Positions 1-11,344 of a DNA stretch of 64,000 nucleotides are shown in pieces. The notes below the pieces were generated by a model that ran no database searches, was not told the origin of the DNA, and was given only the letters and a program-made list of their open reading frames with translations. The stretch comes from Elmis aenea (Eukaryota; Arthropoda; Insecta; Coleoptera; Elmidae), in the NCBI GenBank assembly GCA_947652605.1, contig OX393577.1, positions 57,312,108 through 57,376,107 of the forward strand, in the 5' to 3' direction. How positions within the stretch are numbered: the stretch's first letter is position 1; each line of letters starts with the position of its first letter. The position numbers and the translations under genes were made by a program.

Positions 1-50
1 TAGCGTTTAGGACACAAAGATGTAAGGTCTAAAGGCAAAAATAAACAGTA

Positions 51-481
51 CAGTGAAAGTCTGTTATAACGCGGGTTTGCGGGGGGGTGTATCAGACCCG
101 CGTTATATGAACCGCGGTATAACCGATTTCTACAAGATTATTATAGTATGAACAACTCATATTTAAATTATATTTGTTATACACAAAATATGAAATAAAA
201 ATAAACTCTCTTCACATATCAGCAAATACATACATTTAAAAACGAAAAAATTACAATTGCTTTACAGTTAGGCACCCAGAAAAGATTCGATGCTCTCAAA
301 TCACACTACATAACAATTGCAATTTACGATTTATTCTATTGTGTCCAATAAGTATTCTTACAACATTTCTAGTGTTTTTATTTGCCCCCACGCTGGTAGC
401 GTAAATACAAAAACGACACAAAAAAGTTCCGCGGTATAACCGAATGCGCGTTATAAAAGGCGCGTTATAACCGACGCACTG
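51..481. mobile_element. Pogo/Tigger-like MITE (CAGTG...TTATAACGCG ends)
   Basis: The left end reads CAGTGAAAGTCTGTTATAACG and the right end, reversed, reads CAGTGCGTCGGTTATAACG. GCGGTATAACCG and CGCGTTATAA motifs recur inside both ends. Such TATAACG-rich ends with TA targets are typical of pogo-group elements. A TA lies before the left end, but the right flank has lost it. There is no coding capacity. It sits in the ACOX3 intron that runs off the left edge. Confidence 0.45.
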
Positions 482-539
482 AATTAAGAAAATAAAAGAA
501 ACTGTAGATAAATAAAGAGGAATAAAGTAGCACAATATA

Positions 540-775
540 GGGGAAGGTTGTCGGGATTGGACCGGTTCCGCAATTGGACCGACCACGTCAATTTTGGCAG
601 TTTATTGACGTTTATCGTAGAATTCTACTTTATTAAAAAGAACACGTGCACGGCTCAAGTTAGGCATATGCAATTTCATACGTCAACTCGTACACCAAGG
701 TACTTGTTTCCGTCAATAAACTGCCAAAATTGACGTGGTCCAATTGAGGAACCGGTCCAATCCCGGCAAGCTTCC
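540..775. mobile_element. Fold-back MITE, TA-flanked
   Basis: The two ends are inverted copies over about 70 bp. Each carries GGGATTGGACCGGTTCC and then ACGTCAATTTTGGCAGTTTA. A TA flanks each side (538-539 and 776-777), so this is a Tc1/mariner-type non-autonomous element. The short reading frames inside are palindrome shadows. Confidence 0.8.
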
Positions 776-997
776 TATAATAGTGGAATTTGGGATAGCT
801 AAGTCATTTTATTTAATTAACTAAAAAATGTAAACTAAAAATATTAAATATGCAATAATAAATCTAAAATCCACAGTAAATAAGAAATAAAAATCAACAC
901 TATGCAAAAGTTTGTTGGAGTTATTCTTCTAAGATATTCCAAAATATGTTTTTATTGAAATTAAATTTAGAACTGGCAAGGTTTATGATTCACTATA

Positions 998-1108
998 AAG
1001 GGTGATTTAGTCTGTCACACCCCTATAAATCTTATATTTTTGTAAATCGTGGAAAATACTTAAAATAACAAAGTTATAGGGGTGCGACAGTCAAACTGAA
1101 TCGCCCTG
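998..1108. mobile_element. Mini fold-back of the CAGGG(T/C)G type
   Basis: A 111-bp imperfect hairpin. The left arm reads GGGTGATTTAGTCTGTCACA and the reversed right arm reads GGGCGATTCAGTTTGACTGTC, both followed by CACCCCTATAA. A TA lies on each side. The ends resemble those of the larger CAGGGTG fold-backs in this window. Confidence 0.7.
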
Positions 1109-1383
1109 TATACACATGCCAAATTTAACACGTTGACTGCCGAGCCGATTTTCGTGAAAGGGTCCCTGGCGCCATTATATTTTTTGCATGGAATCCTTTG
1201 CAAGGAAGTAAAGTATTCATATAAAACTTTTAAAACATAAGTGCATAAGTGCACCAAAACAAATCATTTAAAACAAAAACAAAGGTGCAACGGAAGATGA
1301 AAACAAACAACTGCTTGTTTACGCGGTTGTATATCATTGCGGTGGTAGAAAATGATTACACAGTTATTAAATTAAAACTTAAT

Positions 1384-1674
1384 AAAAGATTAAATTTTGG
1401 TTCAAAAATTATTTGATGTTATAAAAATTAACCAAAATAGTGCAGTTGAATCCAAAATCGCTCCCTCTCTACAAAAACTTAAAAATATACAGGGTGTTCC
1501 TTTTAAAATAACTAGGTTGGGGTCATTTCCGGCGAAACCGGAAGTGAAACAATTGTGTGCCTGTACTTAAAAAATCCGGCATATGTCTAGAATTTCATTA
1601 ATCTTAAATCAAAACTAAAGAAAAAAAGGGTGTACCACACTTTGTTTACACCCGGTATAATATGTGCTTACACA
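1384..1674 (+). repeat. Dispersed repeat, copy A
   Basis: About 290 bp homologous to the reverse strand of 10166-10457. Shared landmarks include TACAGGGTGTTCC, CATTTCCGGCGAAACCGG, AAAGGGTGTACCACAC and ACACCCGGTA in the same order. One terminus (ACACCCGGTATA) looks like an element end. It has no coding function; it is probably part of a CAGGGTG-class element. Confidence 0.7.
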
Positions 1675-1758
1675 TATTCTACAATAATTAATGTTAGTCG
1701 AGTTAAGTCTTTTGAACTGGTAAAATGTGATTAGCTATAATGCTGTATATACAGATGC

Positions 1759-2491
1759 CAGTGGCGTAGCTAGGGTAATTTGCGCCCGGGGACAAGACAC
1801 AAAATCTGCGCCCCTTCTCGTATCGAGAGTCTGGAGACTCACTGGGGCCGGAGTCCTCCAAAAAATTGTTATTTTCAGTTTATATTATGGTTCATAAATA
1901 GAATAAAAACTAAAAATTCTTTTTATGGATTGAAACAATTTATTTAATAAATACTAAAATACTAAAATAAATACTAATTAATTATTAAAATTACTAAATA
2001 TTAATAAAAACCAAATTCTATACATATTTATTGTACTGGTCCGTGAGTGTGTATGTGTAGTATAAATGAATTGGAATTCTACCATAAATTGATCTTCCTC
2101 GATTTGACTGTCGCAAACTCATCAATTACGTTGTCAAAATTAATAGAATCAAGGGTTTTTCTTTCGATGCTAAGGAGTGCAAGATCACTCAGACGATCTT
2201 GTCCCATTGAAGCACGTAAATATGATAAAATAAGCTTTAGTTTGCTGAAAGACCGCTCACAACTTGCAATTGAAACAGCAATTGTTAAAAGAATTTGCAG
2301 TGAAATACGCATATTGGGAAACACGTCATCTCCATATGATACAATAAAACCAAGAAGGTCTAAAGGAGTTTCTGGTAGAAATTTGGTAGAATACAAAAGT
2401 TAGTTTAAATCGATCCTCATTTTGGCGCCCCTAAGCTGTGGCGCCCAGGGACATATGTACCCCCTGTCCCCCCCCCGTAGCTACGCCTCTG
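1759..2491. mobile_element. Non-autonomous hAT element with perfect 8-bp TSD
   Basis: The ends read CAGTGGCGTAGCTAGGG and, reversed, CAGAGGCGTAGCTACGGGG. They are flanked by a perfect 8-bp duplication ACAGATGC at 1751-1758 and 2492-2499. Length is 733 bp. It encodes only the tail of a hAT transposase, so it is an internally deleted copy that moved recently enough to keep its TSD. Confidence 0.93.
2079..2396 (-). pseudogene. hAT transposase C-terminal dimerisation fragment
   Basis: A 105-codon frame inside the 733-bp hAT element. It carries the conserved signature of the hAT dimerisation region: ILLTIAVSIASCERSFSKL followed by a run ending LSDLALLSIER. The catalytic RNase H-like core and the BED finger are missing. 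It is a leftover of internal deletion and not a working enzyme. Confidence 0.85.
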
Positions 2492-2726
2492 ACAGATGCA
2501 TACACATGGCAGTTTGGCAGTCAACGGGTTAAGTAAAAATCAAGTATATGTAGCAGAATTACATTATCTGTTAAACAAGGATTGTCAACTACTTATACAT
2601 GGAAGTATAAAAATGCAAGATGTGTAATATATTAATAAAATAGAGTAACTTAGTCATAAAGTAATTTTTAATTTTATTGATAATTACTGGACACAGTCCG
2701 TCACTCTTAGGCTACTCTTATGCTAA

Positions 2727-2950
2727 GCTACCTCTACACATTGCCAATGTATTCGCCAGATTTGACCACGAATATTTCATCCGCTGGCTTGTCATTAGGA
2801 TTTTTTCATGCGATTAGAAAAACCGACACCTGACGCATCGTCACTCGTCCTCGGTCCGAATGTCGAACATTTGTCGCGCGATGGCTGATACACTGTCTAC
2901 ACATCCCGAGTCGATACCGCGCGGCGAATGTTCGGCATTGTGTAGGTAGC
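2727..2950. mobile_element. Fold-back MITE in the ACOX3 intron
   Basis: GCTACCTCTACACATTGCC at the left pairs with GGCATTGTGTAGGTAGC at the right. Further in, TCGAACATTTGTCGCGCG pairs with CGCGCGGCGAATGTTCGG. It is locally GC-richer than its surroundings, non-coding, and ends only about 30 bp from the ACOX3 exon 3 donor. Confidence 0.65.
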
Positions 2951-2981
2951 ATTAGATTAGGAATGTAAAATAATTACTCAC

Positions 2982-5900
2982 CAAGACCTCCCACCCATGC
3001 TTTAGCGGCTTGAAAATCTGGTGAATTTAATACAAACTCCTTGGTATCTTTGTCATACGTGGCAGTCGTACGCATGCCTTTAGTATTGGAACCGTGTCCA
3101 ATTTCAGTTAAGCAAAAACATGATATAATCTGGGAAAAAATTAATACATCAAGTAACAAAATTATTTAACTTTCCGTCAGGCGCAATCGATCTGCAAGAT
3201 ACACTGCACTGAATTTTTTAAGTTTCTCTTTAGCCGTTGCGTGACAAAACTTGAGCGACCAGCTAATTCCTCCCTGTAGCTTAACTAATTAATCTCTTGT
3301 ATGAATTTAAATACTTAGCAGATATTATACTCTTGCCCACTTTGAAATGAATATTATTGCTTGAAATTATGGTCTGCAAAACCTGCTTCGATGGTAAAAT
3401 CGATGGTTATGGAGCTAATCAGTATGAATGTGAACTACAAATTTTTTAATAATTTTGAACTGATTTATGTTATTAATTAGATTTGTTCGAGCAGCGATTT
3501 TAAACGAATTCGTGTACTAGTTCATGAACTGGTTTATGCACATGTACCTATTACCCGCTGCTGCAACGCTTTAAGGACATGCCCAATTGTAAATGACGTT
3601 TGTGTCTATTGGATTCATAGACATTTCTGCATCGCAAGTGTTTATCTTAAAACACCAGTACTAAGATAGCCTGGCTACCAGAGGCCACGTTAGTTGCGAA
3701 CAGTGCATGCGTGTAAAAATTCCAGCGCTAGTTCATGGTCTTGTGCATGTACTGTTTGTACCGCCCACAAACGAGTTCATAAACTAGTCCAATAACTGCT
3801 GGAACAATCGACCAATCCCAATCGTCTGATGGACGAAATATTATATATCACGGTTTAAAAAAATACCATAACTTCTTTGTTTATAAATATAGAACTAAAT
3901 GTTGTGAAGCTTTTCAAAATAGTAATTTTTTTAAATGACATTGACCTTTGATATAAAAGTAAACTTATACTAAATGCATTGCGCCCAAGTTCAATAAATT
4001 TACTATTGCGTCTGATAAAGGGTTAAGTACAAAAAAAAAAACAGATGTTAAATTCGAAAAGTAAGCACTTAAACACTTTTTTTATAGTTTCCACTAGGGT
4101 TTCCTTACCGGGATTCCGAGATCACGGTCCATTTTAACCTATTTTTTATTTTACGGAAAATACTTGTCCCGGAAAATCCTGATATGTTTAAAAATAATTA
4201 TTTCGTTTATTTTGTGTTAACATTTTTGTAATACTATCATAACTTATCAGTGACACTAAACAATACTCCAATACCACATGCTGAAGACGTGAAATATCTT
4301 GGTATACATCTTGATAGGAGACTCACATGGCGAAAACACATTTTTACTAAGAGAAATCAGCTGGGACTCAAATTTAGCCAGCTGTATTGGCCAGCTATCT
4401 GGCAAAAAATCACAACTGAAAATTGAAAACAAGCTCCTGCTTTACAAAACCATAGTAAAACCTATATGGTCATACGGCAGCCAACTCTGGGGTTCTGCCA
4501 GCATTTCTAATACAGAAATCCTCCAACGATTCCAGAACAAAGCGCTAAGAAGCATTGTGGATGCACCATGGTATGTACTATATACCTAATCACATAATTC
4601 AAAGTGTGTAAAATTGACACAGTGCGTGAAGGTATTAAAATTTTCTATGTGAAATACCAAGACAGACTTATTGTGCATTCAAACAACCTAGCCACATAAT
4701 CCTCAAAAACAACGATGAAATCAGAAGACTCAAACCTTTTAAACCATTGGACTTATCTTATCTACCAGGTTTGATTAGTTGTACACTTTGATAAGCAAAC
4801 ATGAATATAGTTTTATATTGTAATTAAATAATTAGGTAGATAATCGTACAAGTAAGAGAACCGTCAATTGACTGTTCTCAGCAAGTTTACTTTAGCTTAA
4901 GTTTTAGTCTAGTTTAAGCTAACAACATTTACTTATTGTTCACAGGCAACAGATTGTAAATAAACACGGATTTCTTTAAAAAAAAGAAAAAAGTGTAGTG
5001 AGCTCAGAACTACTACCAAATCCCATCCCAGCGGCGACATTACACAATGCAGTATTTTTCAAACATTCTTTGTGTCATGTTTATACCCGCAATATTGAAA
5101 GGGTTAACTAACATTAAATTATGGAAAAACTTTATTCTTATTTCAAAATAATTTTTCATCTTTAGAATAACAAATTATGTACACTTGTACGAACTATACG
5201 TAAAGAAGTCCGGTCTCTGACAAAGTTTCTGTTATCAAAATGCGTTTATAGTTCCTTTTCTGTGTACCCAAGTATTGCGAAAAAAACACCGTAAAAACGA
5301 AATTTTTTGATAAAAATTATCTTTTTTTTACAAGATGCTCTCAAGACAAATCCATCCACATCAATAGAAATAGAGAGCCGCAGAACTTTCTTTTAATTAA
5401 TAAAGACTAAGACTAAGTGACCAAGCTATAGATCACCTTTGTGTTCTTAAATCATATTACAAAAATTAATTGCAAAAATTATATTAAATATTGTGTTCAT
5501 TCAAATAAAATTGCAATAGTAAGGTAACATTTCTGAAATGCATGTTTCTCTCACCAATATTATTTTATTATTAATAATAATCATGGTGCTAAATATATTA
5601 CTTTGGGTTGTTTTTAAGTAATGAACCGCTCCCTTCCTTTTTCGGGGCATTTATTCCAAAATATTGACATAATTTCTAACTTCCCGCGATTTCGGGAAAT
5701 CCTGGCAAGGATACTAATTTCTTTCCAGGATCCCGGGACAAGCAAACATCTTAAATATGAGAAACTCTAGTTTCACCGTTTATGAGACGATTACAATAAC
5801 GGTGACCTGTGAAGATGGCCACTCCTGCTTTGCTTTAGCGCCAAGTGACTTTTATTTGTTCCTGCACCCGTGAAATTTCCTTGCTAGTTAGGTTTCGTCA

Positions 5901-6625
5901 ACCATGTCAAAGGAGCAGTATAGTTGTGGCTATCTTCACAGGCGTTCGTGTTCTGTAAAGTGGGTACACAGAGGCCCATGTCCTTTTATGATTAGTTTCG
6001 ACAAAGGTGAAAACTATAGGTATAGAAAAAGAGTTTGAGGTATGGCAAATTTAATGTAAATAAAAGTTTGTTTTAGATAAATTCTGTTTTTTTTTTTATA
6101 TAGCTAACCAGTAAGGACTTTTTGAACAGCATCGTACATACCTCATCTTTAAGCGCTGCTTGCACGTAGTGTTGATGCCTTTCGGTTCCTCCAACGATAA
6201 CATTAAGTAAAAACAAAATGAAATTAACCAAATATTTTCCACCCGCAGCACTATCGACTTGTGACAAAACCGTCATAAGGGGTAGATATTTTCTTGGATC
6301 TTTTATTACGGTATGCACGGAGGTGAAATCCAGTGACTTAAGAGTAAATAACTTTTTGTTTGCAAGCTGCCTTTGTTGGTCCAACGAAAGTGTTTCTAAT
6401 TCTTTGTCGTACAAAACTGGATGTTTTCTAATTATGTCATACAACTCTTGCTATAATATTAACAGTTGGCACTTTGAAACAGGATTAAAAAATATGTTAA
6501 TTTACCTTATACTTTATAACGAATTCACTTTCCAAAAATATTTTTAATTTTCTCCAGTCGAATGATGTCTTCCTTCTATATGCATCTAAAGGTCCAGGAG
6601 GAAAATTGGGTAGTATTTCAGCCAT
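2982..6625 (-). CDS. ACOX3: Peroxisomal acyl-CoA oxidase 3-like, 5' three coding exons (partial)
   Basis: The product oxidises acyl-CoA to trans-2-enoyl-CoA, making H2O2, in the first step of peroxisomal beta-oxidation; the ACOX3 branch favours branched-chain substrates (family knowledge). Exon 1 is 6506-6625 (40 codons, starting [18 protein letters not shown]), exon 2 is 6142-6450 (103 codons) and exon 3 is 2982-3129 (49 codons plus one base). The donors are AAG|GTAAAT, GAG|GTATGT and G|GTGAGT; the acceptors are TATAG|CAA and CCCAG|ATT. Joined, they give one open frame of about 192 residues. It contains the conserved [11 protein letters not shown] block and [17 protein letters not shown], the flavin-site signature of acyl-CoA oxidases. 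The [12 protein letters not shown] start resembles ACOX3 rather than ACOX1. Intron 1 is only 55 nt; intron 2 is 3,012 nt and holds a Jockey fragment and a fold-back. The C-terminal two-thirds, including the catalytic glutamate region, lies left of the window. No disruption is seen, so this is probably a live gene. Confidence 0.93.
3480..3818. mobile_element. Degenerate fold-back repeat in ACOX3 intron 2
   Basis: An imperfect inverted repeat. A left part with GTGTACTAGTTCATGAACTGG is mirrored by ACGAGTTCATAAACTAGTCC at the right, with TTGTTCGAGCAG against CTGCTGGAACAA outside. It resembles the 23095-23242 MITE in its TAGTTC/GAACTGG words, but many mismatches suggest age. Confidence 0.45.
4250..4990 (+). 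pseudogene. Jockey-clade LINE 3' fragment
   Basis: A 5'-truncated Jockey-type reverse transcriptase C-terminus. It reads [17 protein letters not shown], then after a frameshift [20 protein letters not shown] and [17 protein letters not shown]. More decayed coding follows to about 4795 and an A-rich tail (TTTAAAAAAAAGAAAAAAG) ends near 4990. The RT catalytic motif is absent. It lies antisense in ACOX3 intron 2. Confidence 0.85.
4991..6060. other. ACOX3 intron 2 without recognisable gene
   Basis: AT-rich sequence with no conserved reading frame, clear inverted repeat or TIR pair. I see nothing that supports a function beyond intron. Confidence 0.6.
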
Positions 6626-6655
6626 TTTTGCAATATACAGGTAAAGTTATCTGCA
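6626..6655 (-). promoter_or_regulatory. Probable splice acceptor in the ACOX3 5' UTR
   Basis: On the minus strand the start codon is preceded by a pyrimidine-rich stretch ending TTTTTTGCAG at about 6651, then 25 nt of leader. This looks like a 3' splice site, so the first coding exon probably starts at 6650 and the true first exon and promoter lie further right. This is inference from the sequence pattern alone. Confidence 0.45.
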
Positions 6656-7103
6656 AAAAACTAACATTGAACAGTAACGAAACGCGAATACAAACAATTG
6701 TTTTGCTTACAGATAATAAATAAACAATTCGTACCATGTAATTCAATTTGAATTGAATGCCTTTTGAAACAATAAAATGCAGGTCATGATATTGCTAATG
6801 AATGTCTGCTTCATTGCCAGCATATATTTACTTAACAGACTGACAAAATGTTTATGTAAATACTGAAATTAAGATATTGCGCTAAATTAAATATCTTGTT
6901 TTTTTTATTTATTTTGCTATAGGAATGATGAAGAAAGTATTGTGATAGTAAAAATGTTCGAATTCGGGTTTTTGACCAATTTATACGTTTTAACGTCCCA
7001 AGAACACGCTTTGACTATTCTGGCAATTATATTTGTGTGTGTCAGACATTATAATTGTACATTTTTGGTAGGGGTTATTAATGGAGTCTCAAATAATAGC
7101 GAA

Positions 7104-9171
7104 CAGGGGCGGACAGGCCCGCCGGGCAACCGGGCAAATGCCCGGTGGGCCGATGGGTTCAAGGGCCGATGTCGGTGGCGTTAACACCAAATCATTTCCA
7201 AATCTAAATGAATTTTTCTACTACTATATAATCAGCTTTATTTTACCAACTTAATAAAAAAATGCCGGGTGTTAGTGTTTTTTTTAGTGACTGTTTACGT
7301 CAGCGCATAAATAAAAAAAACCCTAAGGTGTACGGTCGATGTCTGCTGAGACTGTTGACAGCATTTGGGGAGGCTACAGGCTACCAATACAGTTTCTTTA
7401 TTTTTTGTTCAGTGTGAAAATTAAAGACAGATTAATTAACCAAGTAAGTTTCGTTGTTAAATTATAAGTGATATAAGCTGAAGTTAGACTGGACACGTAT
7501 TACTAAATTTTTTAAAGATTATTGTGTTGAATAAATTTTGGACATTATACTCATGCAGCATAAACTGCATTATTATTATACTATCCAAAATTTGTATTAT
7601 TAATATGTACTTAATTAATTAAATGACTGTGAATATACATATATTTATTGGCTATTTTTAATCTTCTAATTATTTATGATTAATTATTAAATACATTTGT
7701 TTGGATACACATTTCAATACGTACAGGGTGGCCTTTTTCGATGCCCATACAGATATCTCGGTTATTATCCAAGATAGAAAAACTAAGTACGTAGTCTCGA
7801 TTTCTTTTTCGAGAGAAATTCATTACCGTAAACAGGTTTTTGATATCTTTTTTAATTTTCGAAATATAGCCAAAAACCGATTTTTGGCAATTTTCAAAAA
7901 TGTTAAATATCTTGCTAAAACGAAAAGATAGAGAAAAAACTTTAAAGACCTTTTTGGCATGGTTTTTTGTTCTTAATAAGATGGCTATATTCAATTTGCT
8001 TTTAATCATATAAATACCGATATATTACACCCAACTTTCTTGTTTTAAATAGCAACCATAAGCAAATTATATATTTTTGAAAAGCGCAAATAATAAACTT
8101 TCGATTGATGTTAAAGCCAACTATGGTTGCCATTTAATATAAGAAAGGCGTAATATATCAATATTTGTATGAACAAAAAAACATCGCTATCTTATTAAGG
8201 ACAAAAAAACATACAAAAAATGTCCTTAAAGTTTTTCTCGATCTTGTCGTTAAAGCGAGATATTTAACATTTTTGAAAATACCAAAAATGGTGTTAGCTA
8301 TATTTCGAGTATGAAAAAAGATATCATAAATGTTAAATATCTCGCTTAAACAAAAAGATAGAGAAAAACTTAAAAGATATTTTTTGTATAGTTTATTATA
8401 GTTAATAAAATAGCAATGTTCAATTTTTTTTACCCATACAAATATTGATATATTACACCTAACTTTCTTATTTTAAATGGCAACCATAGTCGGCTTTGAC
8501 ATCAATCGAAGGCTTATTTTTTGAATTTTTCAAAAATATATAATTTGCCTATGGTTGCTATTTAAAATAAGAACGTTAGGTGTAATATATCAATATTCGT
8601 ATGAGTATAAAAAAATTCAATAAAGCTATCTTATTAAGGACAAAAAACGATGCAAAAAATGTCTAAAGTTTTTCTTTATCTTCTCGTTTAAGCGAGATAG
8701 GTATTTAACATTTTTGAAAAGTGCCAAAAATCGGTTTTTGGCTATATTTCGAAAATTAAAAAAGATATCAAAAATCTGTTTACGGCAATAAATTTCTCTC
8801 GAAAAACGAAATCGAGACTACGTACTTAGTTTTTTTCTATCTTGGATAATAACCGAAATACCCTGTATAGGCATCGAAAATAAGCCACCCTGTACAGTCT
8901 ACAGATAATACCTCTAAATTACACTATGGGTGGTTTCGACACCGTTATTGTAAGTTGAAAAGCGTAAGTTAGGGTACATTTTTTATACGTGATTTTCTTA
9001 TGCAAATTCAATAACTTACTGGCAACCTTTAAGCAAATTTAATCTCGAAAACGCGGGGAGGGACAAAAACAATCAATGCCATAAAAACGATATCGCAAAA
9101 GTTTATTTTACCTATGTGGGCCGATTTTGGAGAAATTGCCCGGTCAGTTTTATGCACCCAGTCCGCCCCTG
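7104..9171. mobile_element. hAT-type MITE (CAGGGGCGGAC ends) hosting a palindrome
   Basis: The left end is CAGGGGCGGACAGG and the reversed right end is CAGGGGCGGACTGG. Each is followed inward by a CCGGGC block. The flanks are ATAGCGAA (7096-7103) and ACAGCGAA (9172-9179), an 8-bp TSD with one change. There is no transposase. The fold-back at 7724-8892 sits wholly inside and is the younger insertion. Confidence 0.85.
7724..8892. mobile_element. CAGGGTGG fold-back: a palindrome made of two palindromes
   Basis: TA flanks CAGGGTGG at the left and CCACCCTG at the right (7722-7723, 8893-8894). The 1,169-bp body is self-complementary about a centre near 8308. Each half is itself a hairpin: arms such as GATATATTACACC and CAACCATA pair around loops at roughly 8055-8125 and 8490-8550, and the two loops are reverse complements of each other. 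It has no coding capacity. Confidence 0.88.
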
Positions 9172-9881
9172 ACAGCGAATATAAAAATATTTAATGAAAA
9201 CAAAGTTGGAGGAGAAAATGTAAAATGGGTTTGTCTATAGGAAATGATAAGCTATTGACACTCCACTTTGGTGATGATCACATAATATTAGCAGAAGATA
9301 AAGGCGACGTCGACTAAATGCCAAGAAAACTATACGATGATTACAACAAATGGGAACTAACAATAAATACACCTAAAACGGAATACCTCGGTGTAGGTGA
9401 ACCAAGTCAACCTTTACATTTCGACGCTAACACGATTTTGAATATTATTAAGTACAAATACCTAGGCTTGAAATAACAGACAAGGCAACAAGTTGCCAAG
9501 AAATTAATATATTATACCGAATAGGAAAAGGAAAAGCTATCATTGGACAACTGCATGTATGGGACAGAAAAATAGTTAAAAATACGAAAGTTAAAATCTA
9601 CGAAACAAAAGTCAAAAGTGTCAGGATATACGTAACAGAATTATAAGAAATACGTTAGTGGGGAAAGTCAACGATGAAGGCGATGGATACGGACTACTGG
9701 CTACGATGCTGACACTATAAAAGAACATACAAGAAGATAAACAAGATTAAATTGATGTGGATGTAGACATAATAGAGCCAATGCAACTCAAAAGGCTAAG
9801 ATGGTATGGGCATATACGATACAAAGAATAACCAAACACAAATGGCCCCAAAAAAAAAATGGAAGTGGGTGTCACCATATA

Positions 9882-11165
9882 CAGGGTGGTCCACATAGAA
9901 GGGCCATACTATTGGAATCTCGTAAACGGTAAGAGCTACAAAGAAGTTTAAATTGGAAAATTGTTTTCCCTTTCAAGACCTATTCAGTGATGCTTTAATG
10001 TTTTAAACGAGTTTCATTTACGCTAGATAATAAACAAAAAACAAAATGGACATTTTCTTGAATCGTAGTTAATTCGTTTATACCTACTTGATGGTAAAAA
10101 ATGCTTTTGGGGGAAAAATTTGTAAAATGTATTTGTTTAAAAATTGTTTAAATTCATAGCATTCTATACTCTACCGGGTGTAAATGAAGTGTGGTACACC
10201 CTTTTTTTTTCTTTAGTTTTGATTTTAAGTAAATGAAATTTTAGACATATGATATGTGCAAAAAACCGGGTTTTTTGAGCACATGCACACAATTGTTGAA
10301 CTTTTGGTTTCGCCGGAAATGACCCCAACTTTGTTATTTTAAATGGAATACCCTGTATATTACTGCATTTTTGGATAGAGGAAGAGATTTTGGATACAAC
10401 TACGCTATTTTGGTTAATTTTTATAACCCCAAACAATTTTTTAACCAAAATTAAATTTTTTTTATTATGTGTGCCGTGAACTGCATAAATTGAATTTTGT
10501 TATGTCAACAATTGTCCAAAAACGTGTTTGTACATTTTAATTGACATTTAGCTTACTTTAATCGGCTTTGAAGGTTGCGGAATCAGTTTTTTGCCACAAA
10601 GTCAACTTTTGTAAATAGAACCATGGTGGTACTAGCGGTTATTTAAATGGAGCATCTTCTAACGAATCCATCGATACCAATAACTTGTATTTTTATTAAG
10701 AGTCCGCTCCAAAAACTTCAAATTATTGTAAAGATTTATTAAGAGATTCTGTTAATCGCAGTACACTGTGCTTCATCGGGACTTTTGAATGAATTTTGTT
10801 TGTTTTAAGCCTAAATATCAAAATAAATACATTGAACCTTATACTATTGGAAAGAGGAAGAAAAATGTTTTTCACTAGATAATGGGCAACAAATTAACGT
10901 TTTCATTTCACAGTGCATAAGACAATTACAATTTTTTCCCCAAAAAAATATTGGTACCATCAAGTATAACCGAATTATTATCGATTAAAAAATAATGCCC
11001 ATTTTAATTTTTGTTTATTATCTAGCGTGCCATGAAACTTTTTTAAAACCTTTAGGTATCACTAGAAAGGTTTCAGAAAGGGAAACCATTTGTCTATTTT
11101 AAAGTTCTTTGTAGCCTTTACCGTTTACGAGATCCCAATAGTGGCCCTTCTATGTGGACCACCAC
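9882..11165. mobile_element. CAGGGTGGTCC fold-back element
   Basis: The left arm starts TA|CAGGGTGGTCCACATAG and matches, inverted, the right arm ending CTATGTGGACCACCA, over about 270 bp. Shared marks include AATCTCGTAAACGGTAA / GATCCCAAT and CGCTAGATAATAAACAAAAA. The right terminus has lost the expected CCCTG|TA. Repeat copy B lies between the arms. It is non-coding and disrupts the LINE tail. Confidence 0.8.
10166..10457 (-). repeat. Dispersed repeat, copy B
   Basis: Inverted copy of 1384-1674, inside the loop of the fold-back at 9882-11165. The 94-codon minus-strand open frame here is not conserved in copy A and shows no family signature, so I treat it as chance. Confidence 0.7.
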
Positions 11166-11344
11166 AAGAAGACCAGACAGGCCAAGAAGAAATAGGGGTC
11201 ACGAAGTAAAGAAAGCAAAGGCTCCAAAAGGCTTCAATGAAGATGATTGGAAACACAGGCTAAAATAAAAACCAGGAAGCGAGAAGAGGCGACAGCCGTA
11301 ATATATCTTGCACAAGTACAGAGAAACTAAATTTTAAAAATTTT

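Larger units (their letters stand above)
1129..2528. mobile_element. piggyBac-type TTAA element, non-autonomous, hosting a hAT insertion
   Basis: TTAA at 1125-1128 and 2529-2532 flanks ends reading CACGTTGACTGCC on the left and, reversed, CCCGTTGACTGCC on the right. TTAA duplication with short TIRs is the piggyBac hallmark. No transposase is visible. The interior holds repeat copy A (1384-1674) and the whole hAT element at 1759-2491, so this is the older host. Confidence 0.7.
9195..11340 (+). pseudogene. RTE-like LINE reverse transcriptase remnant, split by a fold-back
   Basis: Broken frames read LLTLHFGDDHIILAED (decayed RT active-site region), then YKYLGLEITDKA, then QLKRLRWYGHI just before the insertion at 9882. 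After the insertion, from about 11166, QEDQTGQEEIGVTK-type frames continue the C-terminal tail. The same family appears at 59505-61890. There are many stops and shifts, so it is dead. Confidence 0.65.

Noticed and set aside
7680..8009. Overlapping frames on both strands as coding
   Set aside because: They are artefacts of a large palindrome.
10164..10448. 94-codon minus frame as a gene
   Set aside because: It lies in a repeat whose other copy (1384-1674) does not keep the frame.
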